Shown: one piece after another, positions 26,973-36,378 of the stretch
Layout of the letters: each line of letters opens with the position of its first letter
How positions within the stretch are numbered: position 1 is the stretch's first letter
The notes under the pieces: generated by a model
Databases searched by the model: none
Told to the model about the DNA's origin: nothing
What the model saw: the letters and a program-made list of their open reading frames with translations, nothing else
Made by a program: the position numbers and the translations under genes
NCBI GenBank assembly: GCA_016934825.1
Contig: JAFGSB010000130.1
Span: 1 to 50,079, forward strand
DNA length: 50,079 nucleotides
Reading direction: 5' to 3'
Source: Candidatus Zhuqueibacterota bacterium
GTDB lineage: Bacteria; Zhuqueibacterota; Zhuqueibacteria; Residuimicrobiales; Krinioviventaceae

Positions 26973-27132
26973 GTGTTTGTGTGTTGTATATGGGTCAAAT
27001 TTTATTTGTAATTGACAAATAGGTATACAATTTTGTCATGGTGATTTTTTTTATTGTCTATATTTACTTTGTTTTTATTGAATTTAATTAAATTGTATAT
27101 TTATTTATCAATTTTTTGATTATTATCTTGCA

Positions 27133-27163
27133 TTTTTCATGCCATAATTTAATGCATGAAAAA
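27133..27163. repeat. Perfect 10-bp inverted repeat
   Basis: TTTTTCATGC and GCATGAAAAA are separated by 11 nt, about 160 bp upstream of the Pmp3-like gene. Either a bidirectional terminator or an operator; nothing else is seen in 26973-27322, which is very AT-rich. Confidence 0.5.
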
Positions 27164-27322
27164 AATATATTTTTTTTTACTTGAAATTTGTGTTTATTTG
27201 ATATAATTTAAATCATTGTTAAGTTGGTTTTTTCATCTTTAAGTTATGTACCAGTAGAATGAAACATTAACCGGTAAAGTCCGTAAATCATTGAAAAAAC
27301 TATTCCACAATGGAGATGAAAA

Positions 27323-27496
27323 ATGGGATTTTTCCGAGTGTTATTATGCATTTTATTTCCACCTCTGGCCGTCCTGGATAAGGGCTGCGGAAGTATTCTG
27401 ATTACTACACTATTAACAGTGTGCGGCTGGGTACCTGGTGTCATTGCCGCTCTCATTATTAATAATAAAAATGAAACGGTAATTATAAAAAAGTAA
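27323..27496 (+). CDS. Pmp3/YqaE-family membrane peptide
   Basis: This 57-residue protein has two hydrophobic helices joined by a short loop: FRVLLCILFPPLAVL, GCGSILITTL and CGWVPGVIAALIII-type blocks match the Pmp3 (UPF0057) signature. Family members are stress-induced membrane peptides linked to membrane potential in yeast and plants; the bacterial role is unclear. The ribosome site GGAGA lies 6 bp before the ATG. Monocistronic, with 219 bp of AT-rich, featureless DNA before the next gene. Confidence 0.88.
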   Translation: MGFFRVLLCILFPPLAVLDKGCGSILITTLLTVCGWVPGVIAALIINNKNETVIIKK

Positions 27497-27715
27497 TAGT
27501 TTACCACGAACGATTTCTACAGATCGCAACTTACCGTCTTTTCTGTTCACTAAAAATAAAATATTGATTTCAATTTAAAGCGGAAGAATTAAATTATAGT
27601 ACCTGTTTATTATTTAAAGAAAATCATAACAATAGATATATTTTAGCACATGTGATATCTAAGCTTTAAGAACAAATAATCTAATTATTTTTAATTATTT
27701 AAGAGGAGAGAGTTT

Positions 27716-29143
27716 ATGCCAAGAAGATTTTATCCTTTCGTTATTTATATCTTTGTTTTCTTTCTTCTTATTTCCGGGTGTGCAACAACGGGTTATCAAA
27801 GAGATGAAAACGCCATGAATAATAAGAATTATGAAGAGGCGATCAAAAATCTGTCCCTTGCCCATGAAAAAAATCCTAAAGATGTTAAAATTTTGGAAAA
27901 TCTCGGACTGGCTTATTATCAAAACAGAGATTTTGAAAAATCAATCGAAATTTTACAACAGGTGCTGGATAAGGAACCGGAAAACGGTAAAGCATTGTTT
28001 TACATTGGCACGGCTTATGAGATTACAGGGGACACGGACAATGCTATTGAAATGTACCGCCGCTATAATCAGGTCAGTAAAACATCATCTTTACGGCGTG
28101 ATCTGGAAAGACGGTTGCGGAAATTACTGTATGCAAAGATGCAGCAGGAAGTGATAAAAGCCGTCAAAAATGAAGCGGCGATTGATGTATCGACTATACA
28201 GAATAATACAATTGCCGTGGTTTATTTCAAGTATATGGGCTCGGATTCCAATTTAATACCACTGCAGAAGGGTCTGGCCGATCTGTTAATTACCGATCTG
28301 TCAAAAGCTGAAAAACTCGCAGTTGTTGAACGTTTAAAACTGCAAAAATGTCTTGAAGAAATCGGGCTCGGTATGACCGGTCTCGTGGATGCCGGTACCG
28401 CCCCGCGCGTCGGTAAATTGCTGGGCACGGCAAAAATTGTTAACGGCGCGTATATCGATCTGGCCGATGAACAATTCCGCATTGATGCGGGCATTTCCGA
28501 AGTCAAAACCGAAAAATTTTCCGGCAGTATGGTTACCGGAGATTTGAATAATTTTTTTAAACTGGAAAAAGACCTGGTTTTTGAGATCATTAATAATATG
28601 GGTATCACTCTCACACAGGAGGAAATCGACAATATCCGTATCGTGCCAACGGAAAACCTGCTCGCGTTTATCGCCTATTGCAACGGGTTGGATTATTCCG
28701 ACCGCGGCATGATGGACGAGGCCGGCCGGGAATTCAACAAAGCCGTGGAACTGGACCCGGGTTTCGAAATGGCCAGACAAAAAAGCGAACAGTTCTCCGA
28801 TCTTGGTACGGAACTGCAGCCCATGTCCGAGCTGGTCCAGCTTGCCGATAATCAGTTGGGCCAGTTTACAACACCGGCCCCGGAGGCGGCTACGACTCCT
28901 CCGCCTGCCGCTGAACCGGAAATATCTGCCGGACAGTTAACGGATACCGGTTTTCCAAATGTTCCGGGCGCCGGCACTATCCCGGCCCCGACTCTGTTTG
29001 ACCGACTGCAAAATACGGGGCAGTTTATCGATGTCGGTTTTATACCCGGAGTGGAATCCAGGGAACCGGCACAGGAACAAACACAACCGACCTTCGGCAA
29101 TACGGCCAATATCGAAATTAAAGTGGATATACCGAATTATTAA
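27716..29143 (+). CDS. TPR lipoprotein with CsgG-like domain
   Basis: This 475-residue lipoprotein has lipobox ISGC (C21). Three TPR units follow (about 28-130: YEEAIKNLSLAHEKNP, ENLGLAYYQNRDFEKS, GKALFYIGTAYEITGD). Then comes a CsgG-type alpha/beta domain (about 165-310), recognisable by IAVVYFKYMGSDSNL, LADLLITDLSKAEKL and VVERLKLQKCLEEIGLGMTG, and a fourth TPR at 325-355. A Pro/Ala-rich C-terminal tail completes it. CsgG itself is the curli pore; domains like this also occur in lipoproteins of unknown function. First of three tightly spaced genes (18 and 34 bp gaps), followed by a beta-barrel and another lipoprotein. Confidence 0.82.
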   Translation: MPRRFYPFVIYIFVFFLLISGCATTGYQRDENAMNNKNYEEAIKNLSLAHEKNPKDVKILENLGLAYYQNRDFEKSIEILQQVLDKEPENGKALFYIGTAYEITGDTDNAIEMYRRYNQVSKTSSLRRDLERRLRKLLYAKMQQEVIKAVKNEAAIDVSTIQNNTIAVVYFKYMGSDSNLIPLQKGLADLLITDLSKAEKLAVVERLKLQKCLEEIGLGMTGLVDAGTAPRVGKLLGTAKIVNGAYIDLADEQFRIDAGISEVKTEKFSGSMVTGDLNNFFKLEKDLVFEIINNMGITLTQEEIDNIRIVPTENLLAFIAYCNGLDYSDRGMMDEAGREFNKAVELDPGFEMARQKSEQFSDLGTELQPMSELVQLADNQLGQFTTPAPEAATTPPPAAEPEISAGQLTDTGFPNVPGAGTIPAPTLFDRLQNTGQFIDVGFIPGVESREPAQEQTQPTFGNTANIEIKVDIPNY

Positions 29144-29161
29144 ATTCGGGAGGAAATGACT

Positions 29162-30283
29162 ATGAAAACAAAAATTAACATATTGTTTATTTCTTTGCTA
29201 ATTTGTTATGGTATTTTATTGGGTCAGGATTATACGCCACGTTTACAGGATCAAATGAATACTTTAACCGGTTTGAGTTTTGAAACATGGAAAGCCAAAG
29301 ATGACAGAATTACCCAGTTTGCGCTGCCGATTACTTTTATTTACCCGGTACAAGACCGCATGCGTATCGATGTAATTACCTCACCGGCCGTATCGACCCT
29401 GAGCTCAGGGGAAAGTTTTTCCCTGGGCGGACTTTCCGATACCCGGATAAGGGGACATTATTTAACCGAGAATGAAAAGTTTTTATATACTTTCGGAATT
29501 GTTTTACCGACCGGTAAGAACTCTCTCAACGCGGAAGAATTTAATGTTGCCAACGCATTGACGATTCATGCCTTTGATTTTAAAGTTCCGAACCTTGGGC
29601 AGGGAATGGACATCAATCTCGGTGTCGCGACCGCGTTCGAATACGGTGAATATATCGTCGGCGCCGGTTTGAGTTATTTGAAAAAGAATAATTACAAACC
29701 GTTTAATGATTTTGATTTTGATTATCTGCCCGGCGACGAATATACTTTTACAGCAGGCGCTGAGCGGAATATCACTCTTTTCGGCAAAGATTCACGGGTT
29801 ACCGGCGACGCCGTTTTTACCATTTATGAAAGCGATAAAGGCAACGATGAGAAAATCTTCAAGAGCGGTAGCCGGTTGTTGTTGCAAACTTCCGCTTTTA
29901 TAAAGTTTTCCAATTTTGATATGCTCGTATTCCTGCGTGAAAAAATCAAGGGTAAAAATAAAACGGGGATCGGCGATGCTTTTGAAAAAGAAAGGAAAAA
30001 CAGAAACGGAAACGAATTCGAAATATCCGGTCAGGCTTTATTACCCGCTCAAAACGGCCGGCAGATTATCGGATTACTTGATATAAAGTTGTATGGGAAT
30101 AATCAATATAATACCGGCGGTGCGACCCTGTTTGGTCTCGGCGGAGGGTACCGTATGAAAATAAATGAACAATTGTTTTTGGACGGCAGTTTGCGCTTTT
30201 ATTTCGGCAGTATAACAAACGCCAGTGAAAGTACCGGTATAACCGGAATTAAACTGAACGGCGGTATCCGGTATTATTTTTAA
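29162..30283 (+). CDS. Outer-membrane beta-barrel protein (transporter/phenol-degradation-like fold)
   Basis: This 373-residue protein has a signal peptide ending near LLGQ, many alternating strands, and a C-terminal strand finishing in RYYF, the BAM recognition end. Repeated GxGL-x-Y motifs (GAGLSYLKK, GLGGGYRMK) resemble MetA-pathway or phenol-degradation-like barrels. I start at ATG 29162, 8 bp after GGGAGGA; the ATG at 29156 lies too close to that site. The TPR-CsgG lipoprotein and another lipoprotein flank it in the same operon, suggesting an outer-membrane assembly. Cargo unknown. Confidence 0.75.
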   Translation: MKTKINILFISLLICYGILLGQDYTPRLQDQMNTLTGLSFETWKAKDDRITQFALPITFIYPVQDRMRIDVITSPAVSTLSSGESFSLGGLSDTRIRGHYLTENEKFLYTFGIVLPTGKNSLNAEEFNVANALTIHAFDFKVPNLGQGMDINLGVATAFEYGEYIVGAGLSYLKKNNYKPFNDFDFDYLPGDEYTFTAGAERNITLFGKDSRVTGDAVFTIYESDKGNDEKIFKSGSRLLLQTSAFIKFSNFDMLVFLREKIKGKNKTGIGDAFEKERKNRNGNEFEISGQALLPAQNGRQIIGLLDIKLYGNNQYNTGGATLFGLGGGYRMKINEQLFLDGSLRFYFGSITNASESTGITGIKLNGGIRYYF

Positions 30284-30317
30284 TAAGAATTGATGATCTA
30301 TTTCTTTGGAGGGAACT

Positions 30318-30875
30318 ATGTATTTAAATAAATTTTTTATATTGTTACTAATAATGGTGGTGTTTTTAGCGGGAGCCTGTAATAAACAGACATCCGAACC
30401 GGAACAACTTCCGTCAATATCAATTCAATTAAGCGATGAAACGGGAATCCATGACGGATCACGTTTATACATAGCGGAAAGTCTTCTCCCGGATGACAGC
30501 ACTTTGAAAAAGAACCTGAATACCGAATCCGTTGAGCAGGTTATGGTGATGATCCTGGATTTTTCAATGTATGATAGTTCAGAACAATATTTTGATTCCC
30601 CGGATTATAAGGAATTTACCAAAATTCGCGACGGATTGACTCAACAGGGCAAATTAACCCAATGGGCGGAATGGGAAAAACTGCTGGGCGATTACTTTCG
30701 GATCGTCGCCGATCAAAATCTGAACATTGACGGACATCATGCAACCGGTGTTGTTGCCGGTGCGGTCGGTTTAAATTACATTTGTGTTGGCATGCTGGGT
30801 CACGGTATAATTCAGTACTGGTATGAAGGCGAGGTCGTTGCCAAAACGGGAGAGACGGTGAGGGCTTATTTATAG
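30318..30875 (+). CDS. Uncharacterised lipoprotein
   Basis: This 185-residue protein has lipobox LAGAC (C20) and an otherwise acidic, globular body. The C-terminal portion (about 138-165, TGVVAGAVGLNYICVGMLGHG) is Gly-rich and hydrophobic. No family recognised. ATG 30318 follows GGAGGG by 6 bp; the upstream in-frame TTG at 30306 lies before that site. Last gene of the TPR-CsgG/barrel set, 34 bp after the barrel gene. Confidence 0.7.
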   Translation: MYLNKFFILLLIMVVFLAGACNKQTSEPEQLPSISIQLSDETGIHDGSRLYIAESLLPDDSTLKKNLNTESVEQVMVMILDFSMYDSSEQYFDSPDYKEFTKIRDGLTQQGKLTQWAEWEKLLGDYFRIVADQNLNIDGHHATGVVAGAVGLNYICVGMLGHGIIQYWYEGEVVAKTGETVRAYL

Positions 30876-30906
30876 AAAGTTGTCCGATTTAATTTAAATT
30901 TATCAT

Positions 30907-30939
30907 TCCCCGGTGTCCGGTCTATTCGGGCACCGGGGA
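30907..30939. terminator. REP-like palindrome (copy 4) acting as bidirectional terminator
   Basis: TCCCCGGTGTCCG-GTCTATT-CGGGCACCGGGGA is a 13-bp stem with one G-T pair, between the convergent lipoprotein and HMA-protein genes. Its arms belong to the same palindrome family found at 13046, 14929, 17047 and 45083. Confidence 0.7.
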
Positions 30940-30963
30940 TTCATTACAGAAAAGCTTAAATAT

Positions 30964-31365
30964 TTATCTTTTTGACTGGCAGCAAGCCAGTAACGCATCA
31001 TGCGCTTGTTCGTCGCGTTTTCTGTCGTTGGCGTCATAGCCGCTTGCCGTAATGGCGTTTTCAATATCCTCTGTTTTAACTTTATCGGCGTCATAATTGA
31101 TATGGGCCTTTTTTTTCTCCAGATCAACCTTAACGGATTCCACGCCTTGTACATTATTAACCGCATTTTCTATTGTGTTGACGCAATTATCGCATTGAAT
31201 CGTCGGTAACGAAATCATTACATGACTTATGGTTTGTTTGGATGAATCCTGCTCGTGTTGGAGCATTTTCATTTCCGGGTTATGATCTGAATGATTATGT
31301 TCTTTTTTATCCCCGGCAAATGCGGCGATAGTAAATAATAATAAAAACGATACGATATTTTTCAT
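30964..31365 (-). CDS. Periplasmic heavy-metal-associated (HMA) protein
   Basis: This 133-residue protein has a signal peptide (about 1-17), a His-rich segment (KEHNHSDHN), an HMA ferredoxin-like domain (about 46-112) with the metal site C58-D-N-C61, and a C-terminal Cys pair (C128, C129). Last gene of the efflux operon, 53 bp after the CusA-like gene. It occupies the place of CusF, so a periplasmic copper/silver chaperone for the pump is the likely role, although the fold differs from CusF. Confidence 0.88.
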   Translation of the reverse strand: MKNIVSFLLLFTIAAFAGDKKEHNHSDHNPEMKMLQHEQDSSKQTISHVMISLPTIQCDNCVNTIENAVNNVQGVESVKVDLEKKKAHINYDADKVKTEDIENAITASGYDANDRKRDEQAHDALLACCQSKR

Positions 31366-31418
31366 TTTGTTTCTCCTTGCTTGTTAAACAATTACTGTTC
31401 GTTACTTAAAGTTATGGA

Positions 31419-34400
31419 TTAATGATTTACCGGTTCCTGCAATCCTTTTCCTTTCCATAAATAATAAATGGCCGGTATAACAATCAAAGTTAATATTGTG
31501 GATGTAATTAAACCGCCGACCATGGGCGCGGCAATTCTTTTCATCACCTGGGAACCCGTACCATGACTCCACATGATGGGCAACAATCCCATAATGGTCG
31601 TCATAACGGTCATCAATTTGGGCCGTACCCGTTCAACAGCGCCGTGCACGACGGCCTCGTGCAAATCGGCAAGAGTGTTCATCCTGCCTGATTTTAATTT
31701 TTCTTTATATGCGTTGTCGATATACAATAACATTACAACGCCTGTTTCCGCGGCGATCCCCGCAAGCGCGATAAAGCCGACCGCAACGGCAACACTGGTA
31801 TTATAGCCGCTGAGCCACATTAACCATACCCCGCCGACCAGGGCAAACGGCAGGGAAAGCATGATAATCAGGCCTTCGGTGATGTTTTTGAAATTAAAAT
31901 AAAGCAAAAGAAAAATAATCATCAAAGTTATCGGCACAACCAGTTTTAATCGTGCCTGGGCCCGCTGCATATATTCATACTGTCCACTCCAGACAATGCT
32001 GTAACCCGCGGGGAAGCGGATGCGGTCATTCACAACTTTTTGGGCATTTTTCACATATGTGCCGACATCAATATCTCTCAGATCCACATAGAGCCATGCC
32101 GTTCGTCTGGCGTTTTCACTTTTGATTCCGGCCGCGCCTTTTTTGATTACAAGGTCCGCGACCTGTCCCAGCGGCACCTGCGCTCCGGTTGGTGTGGGTA
32201 TCAAAACACGCTTCAGGGCATCCAGGTTGTCGCGCAGTTCACGACTGTACCGGACGTTAACGGGGTATCTTTCAAGCCCTTCCATGGTTGTCGTGACATT
32301 CATGCCGCCAATTGCCGACATGATTACATCCTGCACATCGCCGACGGTAAGGCCGTACCGCGCGGCCGCTTCCCGGTTTATCGTAAAGTCCAGATAATTT
32401 CCGCCGGTTACGCGCTCGGATATTACACTGGCGGTCCCTGGAACGGTTCGAATGACCGCTTCGATCTCCTCGCCCAGGTCGCTCAGCGTCTGCAAATCAG
32501 GCCCCATCAGTTTGATGCCGACCGGCGTTTTTATGCCGGTGCTTAACATATCGATTCTTGTTTTGATCGGCATGGTCCAGGCATTGGTCAAGCCGGGAAA
32601 CTGGACGGCGTTATTGAGTTCCTCGATCAGTTTGTCAATTGTCATATCTTTACGCCAAAATTTTTTATCCTTCAGCGTGATCGTTGTTTCGATCATTGTC
32701 AGCGGCGCAGGGTCTGTTGCTGTTTCCGCCCGGCCGATTTTACCGAATACCGATTCCACTTCCGGAAAAGTCTTGATGATCTTGTCCGTTTGTTGTAACA
32801 GTTCTTTGGCTTTGGTAATGGATATGCCCGGCAATGTGGTCGGCATATATAGTAAATCGCCTTCATTTAAAGGAGGCATAAATTCAGAGCCCAGCCGTGT
32901 TAACGGGAAAAAGCTGGCAAGAACAATTAAAAAAGCAACCAGAATTGTTCCGATTTTGTGTTTTAACACGAAATGAATGACCGGCCGGTATAACCTGATC
33001 AATACCCGGCTTAACGGGTGCTTGTCTTCCGGTTTGATTTTACCCCGGATAAGGTATCCCATTAAAACCGGTACTATGGTAATCGCCAGCAGGGCGGAGG
33101 CGGCCATGGCGTAGGTCTTTGTGAAAGCCAGCGGCTTGAATAACCGCCCTTCCTGCTGCTGCAGTGTAAATACGGGTAAGAAGGACAGTGTAATAATCAA
33201 CAGGGAATAAAATAAAGAAGGACCGACTTCTTTGGACGCTTTCAAAATCAACTCCCAGTGATCTTTTTCGTTGCGGGGCGTCTCACGCTCCATATGTTTA
33301 TGCGCGTTTTCTATCATCACAATGACCGCGTCGACCATTGCCCCGATCGCGATTGCAATTCCTCCGAGCGACATGATATTGGCGTTCAGTCCTTGCGCCC
33401 GCATGACGATAAAGGCCAACAGAATTCCCAGGGGCAGGGTAAAGATCGCCACAAATGAACTGCGCAGGTGCAGAAGAAAAACCATAATGACCAGAGCCAC
33501 GACGATACTTTCTTCGACCAGTTTTTCCTTCAGGGTGCCGATGGCCCTTTTGATCAGGGATGACCGGTCATACGCCGTTTTTATGGTTACGCCTTCCGGC
33601 AAACCTTTTTTCAACTGCTCCAGCTTGACTTTGACATGATCTATGACTTTTAATGCATTTTCGCCGTAACGCATTACGACAACTCCGCCCACCGTTTCAC
33701 CCTCGCCGTTCCATTCGGCGATACCGCGGCGCAGTTCAGGCCCGATATGAACATTGGCGATGTCCTTTAATAATATGGGCGCATTGTTTGGCCCCATGCC
33801 TACCGGGACATTCTTCAGGTCATTGACAGACTTTATATATCCAAGTCCACGTACCATAAATTCGGTTTCACCCATTTCAATCAGCCGGCCGCCAACGTCG
33901 TTATTGCTGCGTTTGATTGCCATACGAACTTTTTGAATGGGTATGTTATAGGCCTGAAGTTTAAGCGGATCGACCTCCACCTGGTATTGCTTTACAAATC
34001 CGCCGATGCTGGCAACCTCGCTGACTCCCGGTACGCTTGCCAGTTCATAGCGTAAATACCAGTCCTGTATGGAGCGTAATTGCTGCAGGTCGTACCTGTC
34101 CCCGCCGTCCAGAATATATTCATAAACCCAGCCGACACCCGTGGCGTCGGGTCCGAGCTGCGGAGTAACGCCCTGTGGCAGCCGGCTTGCCGCAAAGTTG
34201 AGATATTCGAGCACTCGGCTTCTGGCCCAGTATAGATCGGTTCCGTCTTCAAAAATGATATATACCATTGAAAAACCGAAAAATGAATAACCCCGTACAA
34301 CCTTGGCGTACGGTACCGACAGCATGGCCGTTGTCAGGGGATAGGTTACCTGGTCCTCAACGACATTCGGTCCCTGTCCGGCAAATTCGGTGTATATGAT

Positions 34401-34541
34401 GACCTGTACGTCGCTCAAATCGGGGATCGCGTCCACCGGCGTATTTTTGATCGAATAGAAACCGGCAACTATAATAACGGTCATCCCGATGAGAACCAGT
34501 ATCCGGTTATTAACGGACCATTCAATTATTTTTTCCAACAT
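31419..34541 (-). CDS. cusA: CusA/CzcA-family heavy-metal RND efflux pump
   Basis: This 1,040-residue inner-membrane proton antiporter has the twelve-helix RND layout with two large periplasmic loops. The opening segment (DAIPDLSDVQVII, GYSFFGFSMVYIIF) and ARYGLTVGDVQ match the Cu/Ag branch. Methionines in RIDMLSTGIKTPVGIKLMG lie where CusA binds Cu(I). Helix 4 keeps the acidic relay (GAMVDAVIVMIENAHKH). It would export copper or silver through the CusB-like adaptor and TolC-like channel encoded just upstream in the operon (48-bp gap to cusB). Metal choice is inferred from sequence similarity. Confidence 0.93.
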   Translation of the reverse strand: MLEKIIEWSVNNRILVLIGMTVIIVAGFYSIKNTPVDAIPDLSDVQVIIYTEFAGQGPNVVEDQVTYPLTTAMLSVPYAKVVRGYSFFGFSMVYIIFEDGTDLYWARSRVLEYLNFAASRLPQGVTPQLGPDATGVGWVYEYILDGGDRYDLQQLRSIQDWYLRYELASVPGVSEVASIGGFVKQYQVEVDPLKLQAYNIPIQKVRMAIKRSNNDVGGRLIEMGETEFMVRGLGYIKSVNDLKNVPVGMGPNNAPILLKDIANVHIGPELRRGIAEWNGEGETVGGVVVMRYGENALKVIDHVKVKLEQLKKGLPEGVTIKTAYDRSSLIKRAIGTLKEKLVEESIVVALVIMVFLLHLRSSFVAIFTLPLGILLAFIVMRAQGLNANIMSLGGIAIAIGAMVDAVIVMIENAHKHMERETPRNEKDHWELILKASKEVGPSLFYSLLIITLSFLPVFTLQQQEGRLFKPLAFTKTYAMAASALLAITIVPVLMGYLIRGKIKPEDKHPLSRVLIRLYRPVIHFVLKHKIGTILVAFLIVLASFFPLTRLGSEFMPPLNEGDLLYMPTTLPGISITKAKELLQQTDKIIKTFPEVESVFGKIGRAETATDPAPLTMIETTITLKDKKFWRKDMTIDKLIEELNNAVQFPGLTNAWTMPIKTRIDMLSTGIKTPVGIKLMGPDLQTLSDLGEEIEAVIRTVPGTASVISERVTGGNYLDFTINREAAARYGLTVGDVQDVIMSAIGGMNVTTTMEGLERYPVNVRYSRELRDNLDALKRVLIPTPTGAQVPLGQVADLVIKKGAAGIKSENARRTAWLYVDLRDIDVGTYVKNAQKVVNDRIRFPAGYSIVWSGQYEYMQRAQARLKLVVPITLMIIFLLLYFNFKNITEGLIIMLSLPFALVGGVWLMWLSGYNTSVAVAVGFIALAGIAAETGVVMLLYIDNAYKEKLKSGRMNTLADLHEAVVHGAVERVRPKLMTVMTTIMGLLPIMWSHGTGSQVMKRIAAPMVGGLITSTILTLIVIPAIYYLWKGKGLQEPVNH

Positions 34542-34589
34542 GATTATATCCGTTCCCTGTTTATTTTATCATTTTTACGATATTCATAT

Positions 34590-36347
34590 TTAATTAACTT
34601 TTTCCAGTTTCATGCCGCAAACCGGGCATTTGCCGTTTTTATCGGTCGTTACAAAGTCAGTATGCATGGGACATGTATACATTTCCGCTTTCCCGAGATC
34701 GACCTTGTCGCCCAATTCACTTACGGCGGTTAATTTCATCCCGCATACCGGACACCGTCCCTCCGGATCGCTGGTGATAAAATCCGGGTGCATCGGGCAG
34801 GCGTAAAGTTCATGTACGTGTTCTTTATGTGAATCCGTCATGTGGGCATCTGTCATTTCTTCGAATTTTTGTGTTAAAGACGATTCGACTTTTTCATGCT
34901 CATAACCTTCATGTCCATTTTGCGAATGCCGCATTGTGGTATCCGGTTCGGCGGCCGGGCTATGTTCGGTTTGCCGGTTCGCCGTTCTCATTTTCGCGAT
35001 CGCTTCGCGCGTCCGGCTTTCCGAATCCAGCAGGAATTGTCCCGATGTTACGACAATTTCATTTTCAAAAAGACCGGAAACGACCTGTACATAACCTTCA
35101 TCACTCTCGGCGCCGATCTTGATTTCACGCGGTTCGAATTTCCCGTTTGCTTTGGCTATAAATACGATATTCCGGCTGCCGGAACGGATAATCGCTTCCG
35201 ACGGAACGGCAAGTACATTGGATAACGATTGATTGAAAATCCGCACCGTCGCAAACATATCCGGTTTTAATAATTCATTCTGATTTGGAAATACGAGACG
35301 AACATTAGCCGATCCGGATTTTTCGTCAAGATATGGATAAATAAAGTCCACCTGTCCCGTTAATATGTCGCTATTTACATAGTCCAGTTCGAGCAAAGCT
35401 TTTTGTCCTTCTTTTATTAAAAGCAATTCCGATTCGTAGACGGTCGCTTCGACCCAGATTTTACTCAAATCGGATATATGAAAAAGGTCCATACCGGGTG
35501 CGACTTTATCGCCTTCAACCACTGCTTTATGGGTAACAATTCCGTTAACGGGCGCGCGAAGCAGGATGGTCCTTTTTACCTGTTTTGTGTTCTCCAGCTT
35601 TGTTATTTCATCCGCAGGTATATCCCAGAATTCCAGCCTGTTCCGCGCGGAGGCAAGCATCGTTTCCGCGCCGGATTTTACATTTTCAAAACCGCTTTCG
35701 GATAATTTTTCAAAATTATTTAATGCCAGTAAATACTCTTCCTGCGTCGACACGAGCTCCGGTGAATATATTTCCAGTAACGGATCGCCTTTTTTTACCC
35801 TCTGCCCGGTGGTATTGACATAAAGTTTTTCAATCCAACCGTTAATTTTTGTATTAACGGAATACTGTTTATCCTGGGCATAGGTCACTTTTCCAAAAGC
35901 GCGAATGATCCTGTTAATATTCCTTTTTGTTACGGGCGCGGTCCGTAAATTCATGTTTTGCTGAATTGTGCCGTCAACAGTGATGCTGCCGGCGCCCCCG
36001 GCTTCCTCGCCTTCACGAACCGGGATCAAATCCATACCCATTTTACTTTTTCCGGGTTTATCATATATCTCCGTGGGGTCCATCGGCGCGCGCCAGTATA
36101 ATATTTCACCTGTTTCAGTTTTTGTATGCTCAGTTCCGCTTCCTTTTATCGGGGTCAGTTTCATACCGCAGATCGGACAATTTCCGGGTTTATCGGAAAT
36201 GACCTCAGGATGCATACCACAGGAATACAGTTGTTTGGCTGTCCCGGTTTCAGATGTCACATTTGTATTTTCCTGTAAAAGAAAATATGCGGCGGCTGCT
36301 CCGATCAGCAAACCAATAAATAATCCCGCGATTAATTTTGATTTCAT
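34590..36347 (-). CDS. cusB: CusB-like membrane fusion protein with four heavy-metal-binding modules
   Basis: This 585-residue adaptor has an N-terminal anchor (about 5-24), then two HMBD modules: YSCGMHP...CPICGMKLTPI, and a second without cysteines (YWRAPMDP...KMGMDLIPV). The barrel-sandwich, hairpin and beta-barrel parts of the adaptor core span about 125-450. A His/Glu-rich linker (about 465-510) leads to two more complete HMBDs (YACPMHPDF...CPVCGMKL and YTCPMHTDF...CPVCGMKL). CusB is normally about 400 residues; the C-terminal pair is extra and may collect metal near the pump. Start has GGAGT 7 bp upstream. Confidence 0.93.
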   Translation of the reverse strand: MKSKLIAGLFIGLLIGAAAAYFLLQENTNVTSETGTAKQLYSCGMHPEVISDKPGNCPICGMKLTPIKGSGTEHTKTETGEILYWRAPMDPTEIYDKPGKSKMGMDLIPVREGEEAGGAGSITVDGTIQQNMNLRTAPVTKRNINRIIRAFGKVTYAQDKQYSVNTKINGWIEKLYVNTTGQRVKKGDPLLEIYSPELVSTQEEYLLALNNFEKLSESGFENVKSGAETMLASARNRLEFWDIPADEITKLENTKQVKRTILLRAPVNGIVTHKAVVEGDKVAPGMDLFHISDLSKIWVEATVYESELLLIKEGQKALLELDYVNSDILTGQVDFIYPYLDEKSGSANVRLVFPNQNELLKPDMFATVRIFNQSLSNVLAVPSEAIIRSGSRNIVFIAKANGKFEPREIKIGAESDEGYVQVVSGLFENEIVVTSGQFLLDSESRTREAIAKMRTANRQTEHSPAAEPDTTMRHSQNGHEGYEHEKVESSLTQKFEEMTDAHMTDSHKEHVHELYACPMHPDFITSDPEGRCPVCGMKLTAVSELGDKVDLGKAEMYTCPMHTDFVTTDKNGKCPVCGMKLEKVN

Positions 36348-36378
36348 TGTTTACTCCGTCCTTTGTAGAATAAAAAAG

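Noticed and set aside
27117-27132. Second sigma-54-like site upstream of the Pmp3 gene
   Set aside because: It has TTGC but TGA in place of TGG at -24, which breaks the invariant GG.
27244-27507. 87-residue minus-strand ORF
   Set aside because: Antisense shadow of the Pmp3-family gene, which has a ribosome site and a clear family signature.
33271-33639. 122-residue plus-strand ORF and similar ones opposite the RND pump gene
   Set aside because: Antisense shadows of a conserved coding sequence.
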